Below are positions 36,633 to 44,364 of a stretch of 64,000 bases of DNA, one piece after another (position 1 is the first letter of the stretch; each line of letters opens with the position of its first letter). This stretch comes from Spirochaetota bacterium (lineage in GTDB: Bacteria; Spirochaetota; Spirochaetia; Treponematales; Rectinemataceae). The notes under the pieces were generated by a model. The model made no database searches. It was not told where the DNA came from and saw nothing but the letters and a program-made list of their open reading frames with translations. Location of the stretch: assembly GCA_029265255.1 (NCBI GenBank), contig JAJUJQ010000009.1, positions 1 through 64,000 of the forward strand, given 5' to 3'. The position numbers and the translations under genes are program-made.

Positions 36633-37430
36633 ATGAAATTGAGTGAAGTGGTTGCCGTCGTGACCGGCGGCGCGAGCGGCATCGGCGAGACGGTTGCCAA
36701 GTACTTTGCGGCGAAAGGCGCAAAGGTCATGATTGGCGACGTCGTGCAGGAAAGCATCGATCGGGTGGTAGGCGAGATCAAAGCAGCAGGCGGAGCAGCC
36801 GCTGGTCTCAAGACGGACGTTACCAAGGATGCCGATGTCGCAGCGCTCATGGATGCGGCGGTAGCCAATTTTGGCGCCATCAACGTCGTTGTGCCTTGTG
36901 CGGGCATTATTCGTGATGGTGTCATGATCAACACCGACAAGGAGACAGGCAAGGTCAAGCGCGTGATGGAAACCGACCAGTTCCGCGCGGTCATCGAAGT
37001 CAACCTCATTGGCTCGTTCATCACGCTTCGCGAGGCAGCGCGCCGCATGGTCGATAATAAGTGGCAGGGTGTGCTCTTCACCATCTCCAGCGTCAACAAG
37101 GTGGGCCAGGTCGGACAGATCAACTACTCTTCCACCAAAGCAGCCGTTGCCATCTGGCCACGCATCATTACCGGCGAATTCCAGCTCAAGGGTATCAAGG
37201 GCATTCGCTGTGTGGGCATCGCGCCTGGCTATGTTGGTACCCCCATGGTGAAGGGTATGAATCAGGACGCGCTCAATGAAATCCTCAAGGATGTGCACAT
37301 TGGACGCCTCATCGAACCCGAGGAAATCGCCCGCGCGATCGCGGCGGTCGTTGAAAACGAAGCCTTTGATGGTACCTGCCTCGAAATCACCGGTGGTGTG
37401 ACCTTCGGAAGGGCTGCCATTGCAAAATAG
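36633..37430 (+). CDS. Short-chain dehydrogenase, probable 3-hydroxybutyrate dehydrogenase
   Basis: A 265-residue SDR. The cofactor loop is VVTGGASGIGETVAKYF near residue 10, the structural NxG motif appears as CAGII, the catalytic Ser is in TISSVNKVGQVGQ, and the YxxxK pair is in NYSSTKAAVA near 165. Two acidic residues after beta2 (MIGDVVQ) favour NAD. FabG and 3-hydroxybutyrate dehydrogenase are both in range; the operon favours the latter. GGAGG precedes the ATG. It is the last gene before a strong terminator. Confidence 0.87.
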   Translation: MKLSEVVAVVTGGASGIGETVAKYFAAKGAKVMIGDVVQESIDRVVGEIKAAGGAAAGLKTDVTKDADVAALMDAAVANFGAINVVVPCAGIIRDGVMINTDKETGKVKRVMETDQFRAVIEVNLIGSFITLREAARRMVDNKWQGVLFTISSVNKVGQVGQINYSSTKAAVAIWPRIITGEFQLKGIKGIRCVGIAPGYVGTPMVKGMNQDALNEILKDVHIGRLIEPEEIARAIAAVVENEAFDGTCLEITGGVTFGRAAIAK

Positions 37431-37478
37431 TATTCAATAACAACGCTGCGTCAGAGCTGCAGAAAGGTAATGGATAGC

Positions 37479-37514
37479 GTCGCGCTAGGAACCCTCCTGG
37501 CGCGACACTTTTTT
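37479..37514 (+). terminator. Intrinsic terminator of the thiolase-SDR operon
   Basis: GTCGCGCTAGGA pairs with TCCTGGCGCGAC (one G-U) around ACCC, and six T residues follow after AC. It separates the operon from the convergent ZIP gene. Confidence 0.85.
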
Positions 37515-37534
37515 ATGCCTCAGTCTGTCCCGAG

Positions 37535-38341
37535 TCAGCCGAGCGCGACATCGAGCGTCATCATGACCGCGAAACCCAGCATGGTGCCGATAGTTGCCAG
37601 GTGGCCGTTGGTGCCTCTGCTCGCTTCTGGAAGAACCTCTTCGGCGACAACGTAAATCATTGCTCCAGCTGCAAATGCAAGTGCATATGGCAAAATGGGG
37701 CGCATGATCTCCACAAGCACAACCCCTATAAGTCCCGCGATCGGCTCAACAAGGCCGGATGCCTGCCCATACACAAAGCTCCGAAGGCGGCTCAGCCCCT
37801 CGCGTCGCAACGGAATGGCGACCGCGGCACCTTCCGGGAAGTTCTGTAACCCGATACCCAGCGCCAGCGCAATCGCTCCCGCGAGCGAAGCGCTCGGAAT
37901 ACCGGCCGCGACCGCGCCGAATCCGACGCCGACCGCGAGTCCTTCCGGAATATTGTGCAGCGTAATGGCAAGGACAAGGAGGATGCTGCGCTTCCAGGTG
38001 GTATGGATTCCTTCCGCTTCCTCCATTTCGTTTCCGATATGGAGGTGAGGCATGATATGGTCTACCGCAAACAGAAAGGCCCCTCCCGCGAGAAAGCCGA
38101 TGACAGGCGGGAGCCATGGCAGCAGTCCCATGCTCTCAGATAGATCGATTGCCGGAGCGAGCAGCGACCAGAAGCTCGCGGCGATCATCACGCCAGCGGC
38201 GAACCCAAGCATCGAATCCAGAATTTTCTTATTGATTTCCTTGAAGAAAAAAACCATCGCCGCGCCCAGGGCGGTAACTCCCCAGGTAAAGAGGGTAGCG
38301 AGCAGCGTCTGGGCGACCGGCGAAAGAGTGGAATAGCTCAT
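37535..38341 (-). CDS. ZIP-family metal transporter
   Basis: A 268-residue inner-membrane protein with eight predicted membrane segments. The metal-site motifs LAITLHNIPEGLAVGVGFG (TM4, near residue 125) and GIGLQNFPEGAAVAIPL (TM5) are intact, and the loop before TM4 has the His-rich DHIMPHLHIG. It imports divalent metal such as zinc, manganese or iron, close to the GufA/ZupT group. The ATG lies only 4 bases after the AOR stop, so it is probably co-transcribed with the AOR and ferredoxin genes. Confidence 0.92.
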   Translation of the reverse strand: MSYSTLSPVAQTLLATLFTWGVTALGAAMVFFFKEINKKILDSMLGFAAGVMIAASFWSLLAPAIDLSESMGLLPWLPPVIGFLAGGAFLFAVDHIMPHLHIGNEMEEAEGIHTTWKRSILLVLAITLHNIPEGLAVGVGFGAVAAGIPSASLAGAIALALGIGLQNFPEGAAVAIPLRREGLSRLRSFVYGQASGLVEPIAGLIGVVLVEIMRPILPYALAFAAGAMIYVVAEEVLPEASRGTNGHLATIGTMLGFAVMMTLDVALG

Positions 38342-38345
38342 TGAT

Positions 38346-40511
38346 TCAAATGCGTCCCGCTATACGCGCTTCAGCAGTTTCGATCGCCTCGGGCACATCC
38401 ATGCCGATGTTCCGCAGGTGTTCGGGCGTGGGGCAGCCGTCCATGGTCCAGCCTCTCCGCGCGAATACCGCATCAACGAGAGAATCGTACTGCTTCATGC
38501 GGTACTCGCGGATGGCCTTGAGCTTTTCCTCTACCGTCATGGCGGCTGGATCCAGCCCGATCTTTTCGCGAATCTGTTTGTCGTACCGTTCCTGGCGCGC
38601 GAAGTACTCTTCGGGGAGGACAGGGCCGACTGAGCGGTATGGCGGATAATCGTCCTTGCGGTGCCCATAGCCGCGCCGGATATTGAACAGGCGCTGATAG
38701 TTGTAGACGCGCTCCGACTGCAGGATCAACGTTTCAGGAGTAAGCGGCTCACCGGTGATGGCGGTATAGAGATCGCAGTAATTCTGAACATGTTCCGGTA
38801 CTTTGTTCGGCTCCGCGTATCGGGCATTATCGGCTGGTTCGATATCGTTCCAGGGGAGTTTGCACAACCCCTGCAGGCCGAACCAGGTGCGGAACATGGG
38901 GAAGTAGTGGAGTGCTTCGGCTTTCTTCTCAAAGGTTGGGAGGTGGTTGTTCACCATATCCATGAAGATGAGCCATGCTTCGTCATGCTGGGGTCCCTTG
39001 TTGGTCAGGTAGTAGCCGCCCTGCTGAGCGAGCGATTCTTTGGAAATGTACTGCGACTGCTCGAGCCCCTTGCCGTTGAGCGCGATGTCTTTCATAAGCT
39101 GGGGATCGGCGCCACGCTCCTTCACCAGGTATTCCGCGAGGAATTTCGTTCCTCTGCCGGCAAGGATCCCGAAAGGCTTGCGCTCGACCATGTCGTGGAG
39201 GATCTGTACCGCTCCCTTCCAGTTACCCCAGGTAAGGTCTATACCGCCGGTGAATTCCGCGTCAATGATACCGAGTTCCCAACATTCCATGAGGAAGGAC
39301 GTCGTCGTGCCAAAGCTGATGGTGTCGATGCCATAGGTGTCGCAGTAAAAGTTGATTTCCAGGATCCCGTGGGGGTCATAGATGTATAGGTTCGAGCCGA
39401 CGCCGGCAGCGGTTTCGTACTCGGGACCGTCCACGCAGACTTTCTGGCCTTTGTAGGGACCGGTTTGCAATTCGAAGTGGTCGGCAGCGTGGGCGCAGGC
39501 GAGAGTACAGCCATACCAGCATCCATCGGGCAGATTCTGGCTCAACAGGCTTTCCCATACCTTATTGCCGATCTTCGGACCCTGCGGATCCTGTCCGTAG
39601 CGGTGGTTCTTGGTCGGCAGCAAGTCATAATCGTTCATCACCTCCATGAGATGCGCGGTGCCAAGCCGGCGCATTCTGGTTTGCATGTCGTCATTGACCA
39701 CGATTTCTCGATGCAGCTTGAGGCCGAGGCGCTGTACTTCGGCGGGATTGACTGCGCCATTCGAGTTCTGGTTGGTCCCTGCATAGCGGACGACCAGGGC
39801 TTTGAGTTTCTTGTCGCGGAACACCTGCCCGATACCGCCACGGCCGGCCTGTTTGACACGGATGCCTTTTCTGCGCTTGTCGTACAGAGAAAAATTGAGT
39901 AGCCCAAGCGGGCTGACTTCCGCGGCCCGTCCCGAACTGACCACGGAGACATTCTGCAGGTCCTTTTCGTCGCGGGCGAAGGCATGGGTAAGCAGCTCAG
40001 CCAGGACGTGAGTGTCGGTTGGGAGGTCGGCCGGCGCCTCCAGGAGTTGAATAAGCCCCTCATTACCGTCGATGAAAAGAATCGTCTCCCGATCTGCCTT
40101 GCCCTGGAGTTCAAGCGCATCGAAGCCTGAAAATTTCAGGTACGGTCCGAAAAAGCCGCCTACGTTGGAGTCGATGGGAATATCGGTGAGCGGCGAAATC
40201 GATACGACAAGGCTCTTTCCTGAGCCAGGATAGTTGGTGTTGCCGCAGATGGGTCCCATGGCAATGATGATTTCGTTTTCGGGGTCATTCCACTTGGTGG
40301 AAGGATTGGTCGCGTCCCACAGAAGCTTGAGACCAAATCCCTTGCCGCCCACAAATTTGGCTTTCATGGTTTCGGAAACGGGCTTTTCAGCAATGGCGCG
40401 CGTACCGACGTTCACATAGAGCGTACGCATGTTGTATCCCCGTACGACAGGGCGGAGCTCATATTTTTGCTCAGTAAGAACGGGAAAGCTGGATCGTGTC
40501 ATGGTATTCAT
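38346..40511 (-). CDS. Aldehyde:ferredoxin oxidoreductase family protein (tungsten/molybdenum pterin enzyme)
   Basis: A 721-residue AOR-family enzyme, oxidising an aldehyde or, in BamB-like relatives, handling an aromatic acyl-CoA. The N-terminal domain has KFVGGKGFGLKLLWD and SGSGKS-like pterin contacts around residues 53-100. The 4Fe-4S ligands appear as CX3CX3C (Cys331, 335, 339 in CWYGCTLAC) plus Cys550. This CX3CX3C spacing differs from the CX2CX3C of archetypal AOR and is closer to what I recall in BamB-type proteins. AAGGAG seven bases before ATG 40511 fixes the start. It follows the ferredoxin gene by 4 bases. Substrate is unknown. Confidence 0.9.
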   Translation of the reverse strand: MNTMTRSSFPVLTEQKYELRPVVRGYNMRTLYVNVGTRAIAEKPVSETMKAKFVGGKGFGLKLLWDATNPSTKWNDPENEIIIAMGPICGNTNYPGSGKSLVVSISPLTDIPIDSNVGGFFGPYLKFSGFDALELQGKADRETILFIDGNEGLIQLLEAPADLPTDTHVLAELLTHAFARDEKDLQNVSVVSSGRAAEVSPLGLLNFSLYDKRRKGIRVKQAGRGGIGQVFRDKKLKALVVRYAGTNQNSNGAVNPAEVQRLGLKLHREIVVNDDMQTRMRRLGTAHLMEVMNDYDLLPTKNHRYGQDPQGPKIGNKVWESLLSQNLPDGCWYGCTLACAHAADHFELQTGPYKGQKVCVDGPEYETAAGVGSNLYIYDPHGILEINFYCDTYGIDTISFGTTTSFLMECWELGIIDAEFTGGIDLTWGNWKGAVQILHDMVERKPFGILAGRGTKFLAEYLVKERGADPQLMKDIALNGKGLEQSQYISKESLAQQGGYYLTNKGPQHDEAWLIFMDMVNNHLPTFEKKAEALHYFPMFRTWFGLQGLCKLPWNDIEPADNARYAEPNKVPEHVQNYCDLYTAITGEPLTPETLILQSERVYNYQRLFNIRRGYGHRKDDYPPYRSVGPVLPEEYFARQERYDKQIREKIGLDPAAMTVEEKLKAIREYRMKQYDSLVDAVFARRGWTMDGCPTPEHLRNIGMDVPEAIETAEARIAGRI

Positions 40512-40515
40512 CGGC

Positions 40516-40971
40516 TCACTCCTTGTCTTTTGCTACCGCGGCGATGACCTCGGCCCACAGGCGCGATTGCGGCGTATCTTCCTTCTCTGCGATCTCGAGA
40601 GCGTCCTTCGGACATTCCTTGACGCAGGCACCGCAGGCGTTGCACTTGAAAGGATAGTTTATCCCTGGATAAAAGCGCATGGCTCCTGTCGGGCATACCG
40701 CGACGCAGGCAAGACAACCGACACAGAGATTTTTATTGATCATGACCACGCCATTCTTTGCGACGGAAATTGCCTGGGTGGGGCATTCGAGTACGCACTT
40801 GCGGCATTCCTGGTCGCAGACGACCAGATGAAACTTTCCGTTTCCGACATCCTGAACTTGAATCGCGGACTTAGCAGGATTCTCTTCCTTAAAATAAAGC
40901 AGAGAACATGCCGCAGCACAGTCCATGCAGCCGACACATTTGGAATCGTCAACCTTGAGGTATTTGATCAC
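40516..40971 (-). CDS. Ferredoxin-type electron-transfer subunit with four 4Fe-4S motifs
   Basis: A 151-residue cytoplasmic polyferredoxin. Four cysteine sets are visible in order: CVGCMDCAAAC, CDQECRKCVLECP, CVGCLACVAVCP and CNACGACVKECP, enough for four clusters. It resembles the small partner subunit of AOR-like enzymes and HycB-type proteins and presumably shuttles electrons to or from the enzyme encoded next. The start is GTG 40971, with GGAGG about 10 bases upstream. It heads the ferredoxin-AOR-ZIP operon. Confidence 0.9.
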   Translation of the reverse strand: MIKYLKVDDSKCVGCMDCAAACSLLYFKEENPAKSAIQVQDVGNGKFHLVVCDQECRKCVLECPTQAISVAKNGVVMINKNLCVGCLACVAVCPTGAMRFYPGINYPFKCNACGACVKECPKDALEIAEKEDTPQSRLWAEVIAAVAKDKE

Positions 40972-41066
40972 AATCCTGTTCCTCCCTTGGATGATGGCAT
41001 TTCGGCAAAGAGCTCGAACGGACCACGAGGTTCTGCAGCATGGAGTTACCCGGAACGAGCGAAGGA

Positions 41067-41094
41067 ATTATACCATATCTCATGAAATCTGCAA
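41067..41094 (-). promoter_or_regulatory. Promoter of the ferredoxin-AOR-ZIP operon
   Basis: On the minus strand TTGCAG (41089-41094) is followed after 16 bases by a perfect TATAAT (41067-41072), about 95 bases before the ferredoxin start. The stretch between holds no gene. Confidence 0.5.
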
Positions 41095-41152
41095 CTTTTT
41101 CAGACCGCTTCGAACCTTGTCTGCCGAATGGGTTCTGAGTTATGGTAATCGC

Positions 41153-41755
41153 ATGACACAAGAGGAAATACGCCGCAAGCTTTCTGTTGCAAAAGTCGGT
41201 ATTGCGGGTTTGGGCGGCCTTGGCTCGAACTGTGCCGCAGCACTAGCGCGCGCAGGGGTCGGCACTCTGGTTCTGGCCGATTTCGATACGGTAGCGGAGT
41301 CGAATCTGGACCGGCAATACTATTTCCGGGATCAGGTGGGGATGCGTAAAGCCCATGCGATGGCTGAGAATCTCAGGCGTATCGATCCGAACACGACGCT
41401 CGAAGTACATGCCGTGAGGCTGAATGAGGAGCTGGTAGTGCGGCTGTTCCGCGATTGCGACGTCATCGTCGAAGCTTTTGATCTAGCCGAAGCCAAGAAG
41501 ATGATTATCGAGACCGTGCTGATCCGGATGCCGAATACGTGGCTCGTTGCCGCATCGGGTCTTGCGGGGTTCGGCAGGTTCGAATCGATACGGAAGATCA
41601 AAAGCGGACGCCTTATCCTGTGTGGCGATGGTGAGAGCGAAGTGGGGCCGGACGCTCCACCGCTGGCGCCAAGGGTTGGTCTTGTCGCCTGCATGGAAGC
41701 CGACGCGGTGCTTGAAATCCTACTCGGCACGGAAGAAACAAACCGTACGGAATAA
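41153..41755 (+). CDS. ThiF/MoeB-like sulfur-carrier adenylyltransferase (short form)
   Basis: A 200-residue E1-like protein that adenylates the C-terminal glycine of a small sulfur carrier. The ATP loop is KVGIAGLGGLGSNCAAALARAG near residue 14, followed by LADFDTVAESNLDRQYYF with the ATP-contacting Asn-x-x-Arg. It is the short ThiF form lacking the zinc CxxC tail. The ThiS/MoaD-like gene follows 16 bases later, so it is the obvious partner. The ATG at 41153 has no strong ribosome site. It is divergent from the AOR operon, suggesting pterin-cofactor or thiamine sulfur supply. Confidence 0.87.
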   Translation: MTQEEIRRKLSVAKVGIAGLGGLGSNCAAALARAGVGTLVLADFDTVAESNLDRQYYFRDQVGMRKAHAMAENLRRIDPNTTLEVHAVRLNEELVVRLFRDCDVIVEAFDLAEAKKMIIETVLIRMPNTWLVAASGLAGFGRFESIRKIKSGRLILCGDGESEVGPDAPPLAPRVGLVACMEADAVLEILLGTEETNRTE

Positions 41756-41771
41756 GCGCGAGGAGAACGCC

Positions 41772-41975
41772 ATGAAACTCATCGTCAACCATACGGAAGA
41801 GCAGTTACCGGTCGATTCCATGACCGTAAGAGAGCTGCTTGCCGCAAAACGCTGGACGTTTCCGCTCATCATTGTAAAAATCAATGGGCGGCTTGTCGAA
41901 CGATCGCGCTATGACACGGAGCGGCTTAGCGACGGCGACGCAATAGAGGTCTATCATCTGGTGAGCGGAGGCTGA
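41772..41975 (+). CDS. ThiS/MoaD-like sulfur carrier protein
   Basis: A 67-residue beta-grasp protein opening MKLIVNHTEEQLPVDSMTVREL, with FPLIIVKINGRLVERS in the middle and ending VYHLVSGG. The terminal Gly-Gly is the site that is adenylated and then thiocarboxylated. AGGAG precedes ATG 41772. Placed directly after its likely E1 and opposite an AOR operon, it could serve thiamine (ThiS) or molybdopterin/tungstopterin (MoaD) synthesis; sequence alone leans to ThiS. Confidence 0.87.
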   Translation: MKLIVNHTEEQLPVDSMTVRELLAAKRWTFPLIIVKINGRLVERSRYDTERLSDGDAIEVYHLVSGG

Positions 41976-41997
41976 GGGCGTCGATGTTCCGCCATGA

Positions 41998-42474
41998 TCA
42001 ATGCGGTGTACTCTTTTCCTTTTTCTGTACCTCGATGAGCGGGTTTCCTCCGCTGCTGGTCTTGAGCTTGCAGGCGCATTGGCCGTTCAGTTCGAATTCG
42101 CGGTTCTTGAGAATGGGGAACCCTTCGGCGTGCCAGTCGATCATGCCGGCCGCGAGCGTGGCAATATTGGCATAGCCGGCGTTTTTCAAAATGCGGGCTG
42201 CTTCTCGCGCATAGATACCTGCGGCATCGGCCAGGATCAGCGGACGATCCTTTGGGAGAGCCTGATATTGCGAGGGAAACCGCGTCCAAGGAAGATAGAG
42301 CGCTTCCGGCACATCGAAGATGCGAAAATTGGTTTCATACGCCTCTCGCAGATCAACAAGAATGGCTCCTTCCTGAAGGAAGCGGTATGCCTCCTCTCCT
42401 GTCAGGGTGAGAATGCCTTCAACGCGTGGGAGGGTTCCTTCGATTTCCGAGAAATCGGGCAAAGAAGTCTGCAT
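41998..42474 (-). CDS. Rhodanese-like domain protein lacking the catalytic cysteine
   Basis: A 158-residue single rhodanese fold: LTLTGEEAYRFLQEGAILVDLREAYE near residue 22, then the active-site loop LILADAAGIYAREAARILKNAGY, and IATLAAGMIDWHAEGFPIL. The persulfide Cys position in the loop is occupied by Asp/Ala, so sulfur transfer by the usual route is not expected. Two Cys occur only near the C-terminus (GQCACKL). It converges on the ThiS-like gene with 22 bases between stops. It may bind rather than carry sulfur, or be a regulatory remnant. Confidence 0.8.
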   Translation of the reverse strand: MQTSLPDFSEIEGTLPRVEGILTLTGEEAYRFLQEGAILVDLREAYETNFRIFDVPEALYLPWTRFPSQYQALPKDRPLILADAAGIYAREAARILKNAGYANIATLAAGMIDWHAEGFPILKNREFELNGQCACKLKTSSGGNPLIEVQKKEKSTPH

Positions 42475-42681
42475 GCGGTGTTCCCCTGCGGCCGATTGGC
42501 ATTTTGCCGGCGGATCTCTTTATTTTAGCATTATTTCAAAATATTTCAATATTACGCGACCAGGCAGACAAGTATTCTGAGGTCCTCTCTGCATTTCCAT
42601 GCATTTTAATGGGCGCGAATGTATAATTCTGATCTTGATTCCTCGGTAGCCAGCGATTAGGATGAATCAGGAGGGCCAACA

Positions 42682-43947
42682 GTGCAAGGAGCAAAATTAT
42701 TGAGGGCATATGTGCTGGCCGCGCTGCTGATTCTCATCGTGGGTGGAATCCTCGAGCAGGGATTGGTTCCCGCGATCAAAGGATTCATCCGCCTGCAGGT
42801 CACGCCAGCGCGCCTTCTCAGCGATTTTGTGGCCATTGAGGGGACAGGTTCCGCGCTCATCAATGTTGCCGCGGTAGGATTGCTGGGCGTCGGATTTTTA
42901 GTACTTAATGGCCTTGATATGAGTGGTGCAGCTCTGGCAGCGCTGTTTACCATGATGGGCTTCTCTTTTTTTGGAAAGACGCTCTTCAACTGTGTGCCCA
43001 TTATGCTCGGTGTTTCGCTTTCTGCCCTCATCGTGAATAAAAAACCTCGTGATTACAGCCTTATTGCGATGTTTGGAACCGCGATGGGTCCGCTCATCAC
43101 ATTCATTGCCTTCGAGCTAGGTCTCTCTAAGGAATATGCATTGCCGGGTTCTTTCCTTATCGGTGTGCTGACAGGAATTATCATGCCACCGATTGCTATC
43201 GCCATGCTTCGACTCCATCAGGGATACAATCTCTACAATATTGGGCTTACCGCAGGGTTTCTGGGGCTGTTTGCTGCTTCCATTTCCCATTCCGCAGGTG
43301 CCGATATTCTTCTTCGCAGCACCTGGGGTACCGAAAACCATTTTTCTACAACAGCCATGGTACCGCTTCTTTCGCTAATCGCCATCGTTGCGGCCTTTGG
43401 CACTCGTAGTGGATCGTGGCGCACAATAGCCATGGGCACCCTGAGAGACCAGAAGACGATTCTGGAATTGACCGGGCGGCTTCCCTCCGATTTTGCGGAT
43501 CGTGTATCTGTGCGCGGAGCACTCCTTAACGCGGGTTTGATGGGGTTTTTGTTCTGGTGCATAATGCTGCTGATTGGAGCGCCATTCAATGGGCCGGTAC
43601 TGGGAGGACTCTTTACGGTTATGGGTTTCGCGTTCTTCGGCAAACATCCGAAAAACACAATTCCCGTCGTCATCGGCATTCTTCTTGCGATTGGCCTGTT
43701 TGGAAAAGACATTCTGTCGCCCACGCCTTTGCTTGCGGTTTTGTTTGGCACCGCGCTTGCGCCACTGGCGGGCGAATTCGGTCCGGTGATCGGCATTATC
43801 GCGGGATTCCTCCATATGGTGCTGGTCGAGCGGACAGGTGTCTGGCATGGCGGGATGGATCTCTACAACAACGGATTCGCCGCAGGTCTGACAGCCACCT
43901 TGATCGTATCGATCATCGATTGGTACAAGTCACAACGTAATGGGTAA
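42682..43947 (+). CDS. DUF1576 family membrane protein
   Basis: A 421-residue polytopic membrane protein of DUF1576 with around 11 hydrophobic segments. It contains an internal repeat: ALAALFTMMGFSFFGKTLFN near residue 90 and LGGLFTVMGFAFFGKHPKN near 310 are clearly duplicated. The second half has GIIAGFLHMVLVERTGVWHGG. Function is unknown; transporter-like by shape. The start is GTG 42682 with AGGAGG seven bases upstream. It is followed 21 bases later by a small hypothetical gene in the same direction. Confidence 0.85.
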   Translation: MQGAKLLRAYVLAALLILIVGGILEQGLVPAIKGFIRLQVTPARLLSDFVAIEGTGSALINVAAVGLLGVGFLVLNGLDMSGAALAALFTMMGFSFFGKTLFNCVPIMLGVSLSALIVNKKPRDYSLIAMFGTAMGPLITFIAFELGLSKEYALPGSFLIGVLTGIIMPPIAIAMLRLHQGYNLYNIGLTAGFLGLFAASISHSAGADILLRSTWGTENHFSTTAMVPLLSLIAIVAAFGTRSGSWRTIAMGTLRDQKTILELTGRLPSDFADRVSVRGALLNAGLMGFLFWCIMLLIGAPFNGPVLGGLFTVMGFAFFGKHPKNTIPVVIGILLAIGLFGKDILSPTPLLAVLFGTALAPLAGEFGPVIGIIAGFLHMVLVERTGVWHGGMDLYNNGFAAGLTATLIVSIIDWYKSQRNG

Positions 43948-43968
43948 GTGCATAGCAGGAGTATTCGC

Positions 43969-44352
43969 ATGAAGCGACAGGAACTATATGTCCAGATGAT
44001 TACCGAAATGGCTCACTTTCTCCTTCAGGCAAATCCCCGCAAAATGGTTATTTCATTGCATCAGGAAGAGGATGGATTTCATATCGCCGCGATCGACGAT
44101 CGTCCGCGCACCGAAAAGGAAATTGAAGAGATGCGCCACAGCCTCATGGTCCAGCAGAGACCGGAACTCGCTGCCTACTATGGTACTATGATGGGCCATG
44201 ACCTTCTGGGAACGGCGCGGCTTGAGATGATCGGTATGCAAATCAAAGGCTTTAAGATTGAACCTATTCCAGAGGGCGGGATCATGATCAATCTCTGGAT
44301 CGGCTCGGAGGGCTTTGATCCAAAGATGTTTACGCTTTCGCCTGAGCAGTAA
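43969..44352 (+). CDS. Conserved small hypothetical protein
   Basis: A 127-residue soluble acidic protein with no recognised domain. It begins MKRQELYVQMITEMAHFLLQ, has a predicted alpha-beta mix, and ends in a beta stretch GIMINLWIGSEGFDPKMFTL. AGGAG precedes ATG 43969. It lies between the DUF1576 gene and exonuclease I, 12 bases before the latter, so co-transcription is likely, but no role can be given. Confidence 0.6.
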   Translation: MKRQELYVQMITEMAHFLLQANPRKMVISLHQEEDGFHIAAIDDRPRTEKEIEEMRHSLMVQQRPELAAYYGTMMGHDLLGTARLEMIGMQIKGFKIEPIPEGGIMINLWIGSEGFDPKMFTLSPEQ

Positions 44353-44364
44353 GGCAAGGCAGAC

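Noticed and set aside
35843..37123. 426-codon reverse-strand frame opposite the CoA-transferase and SDR genes
   Set aside because: Crosses two convincing forward genes and shows no protein family.
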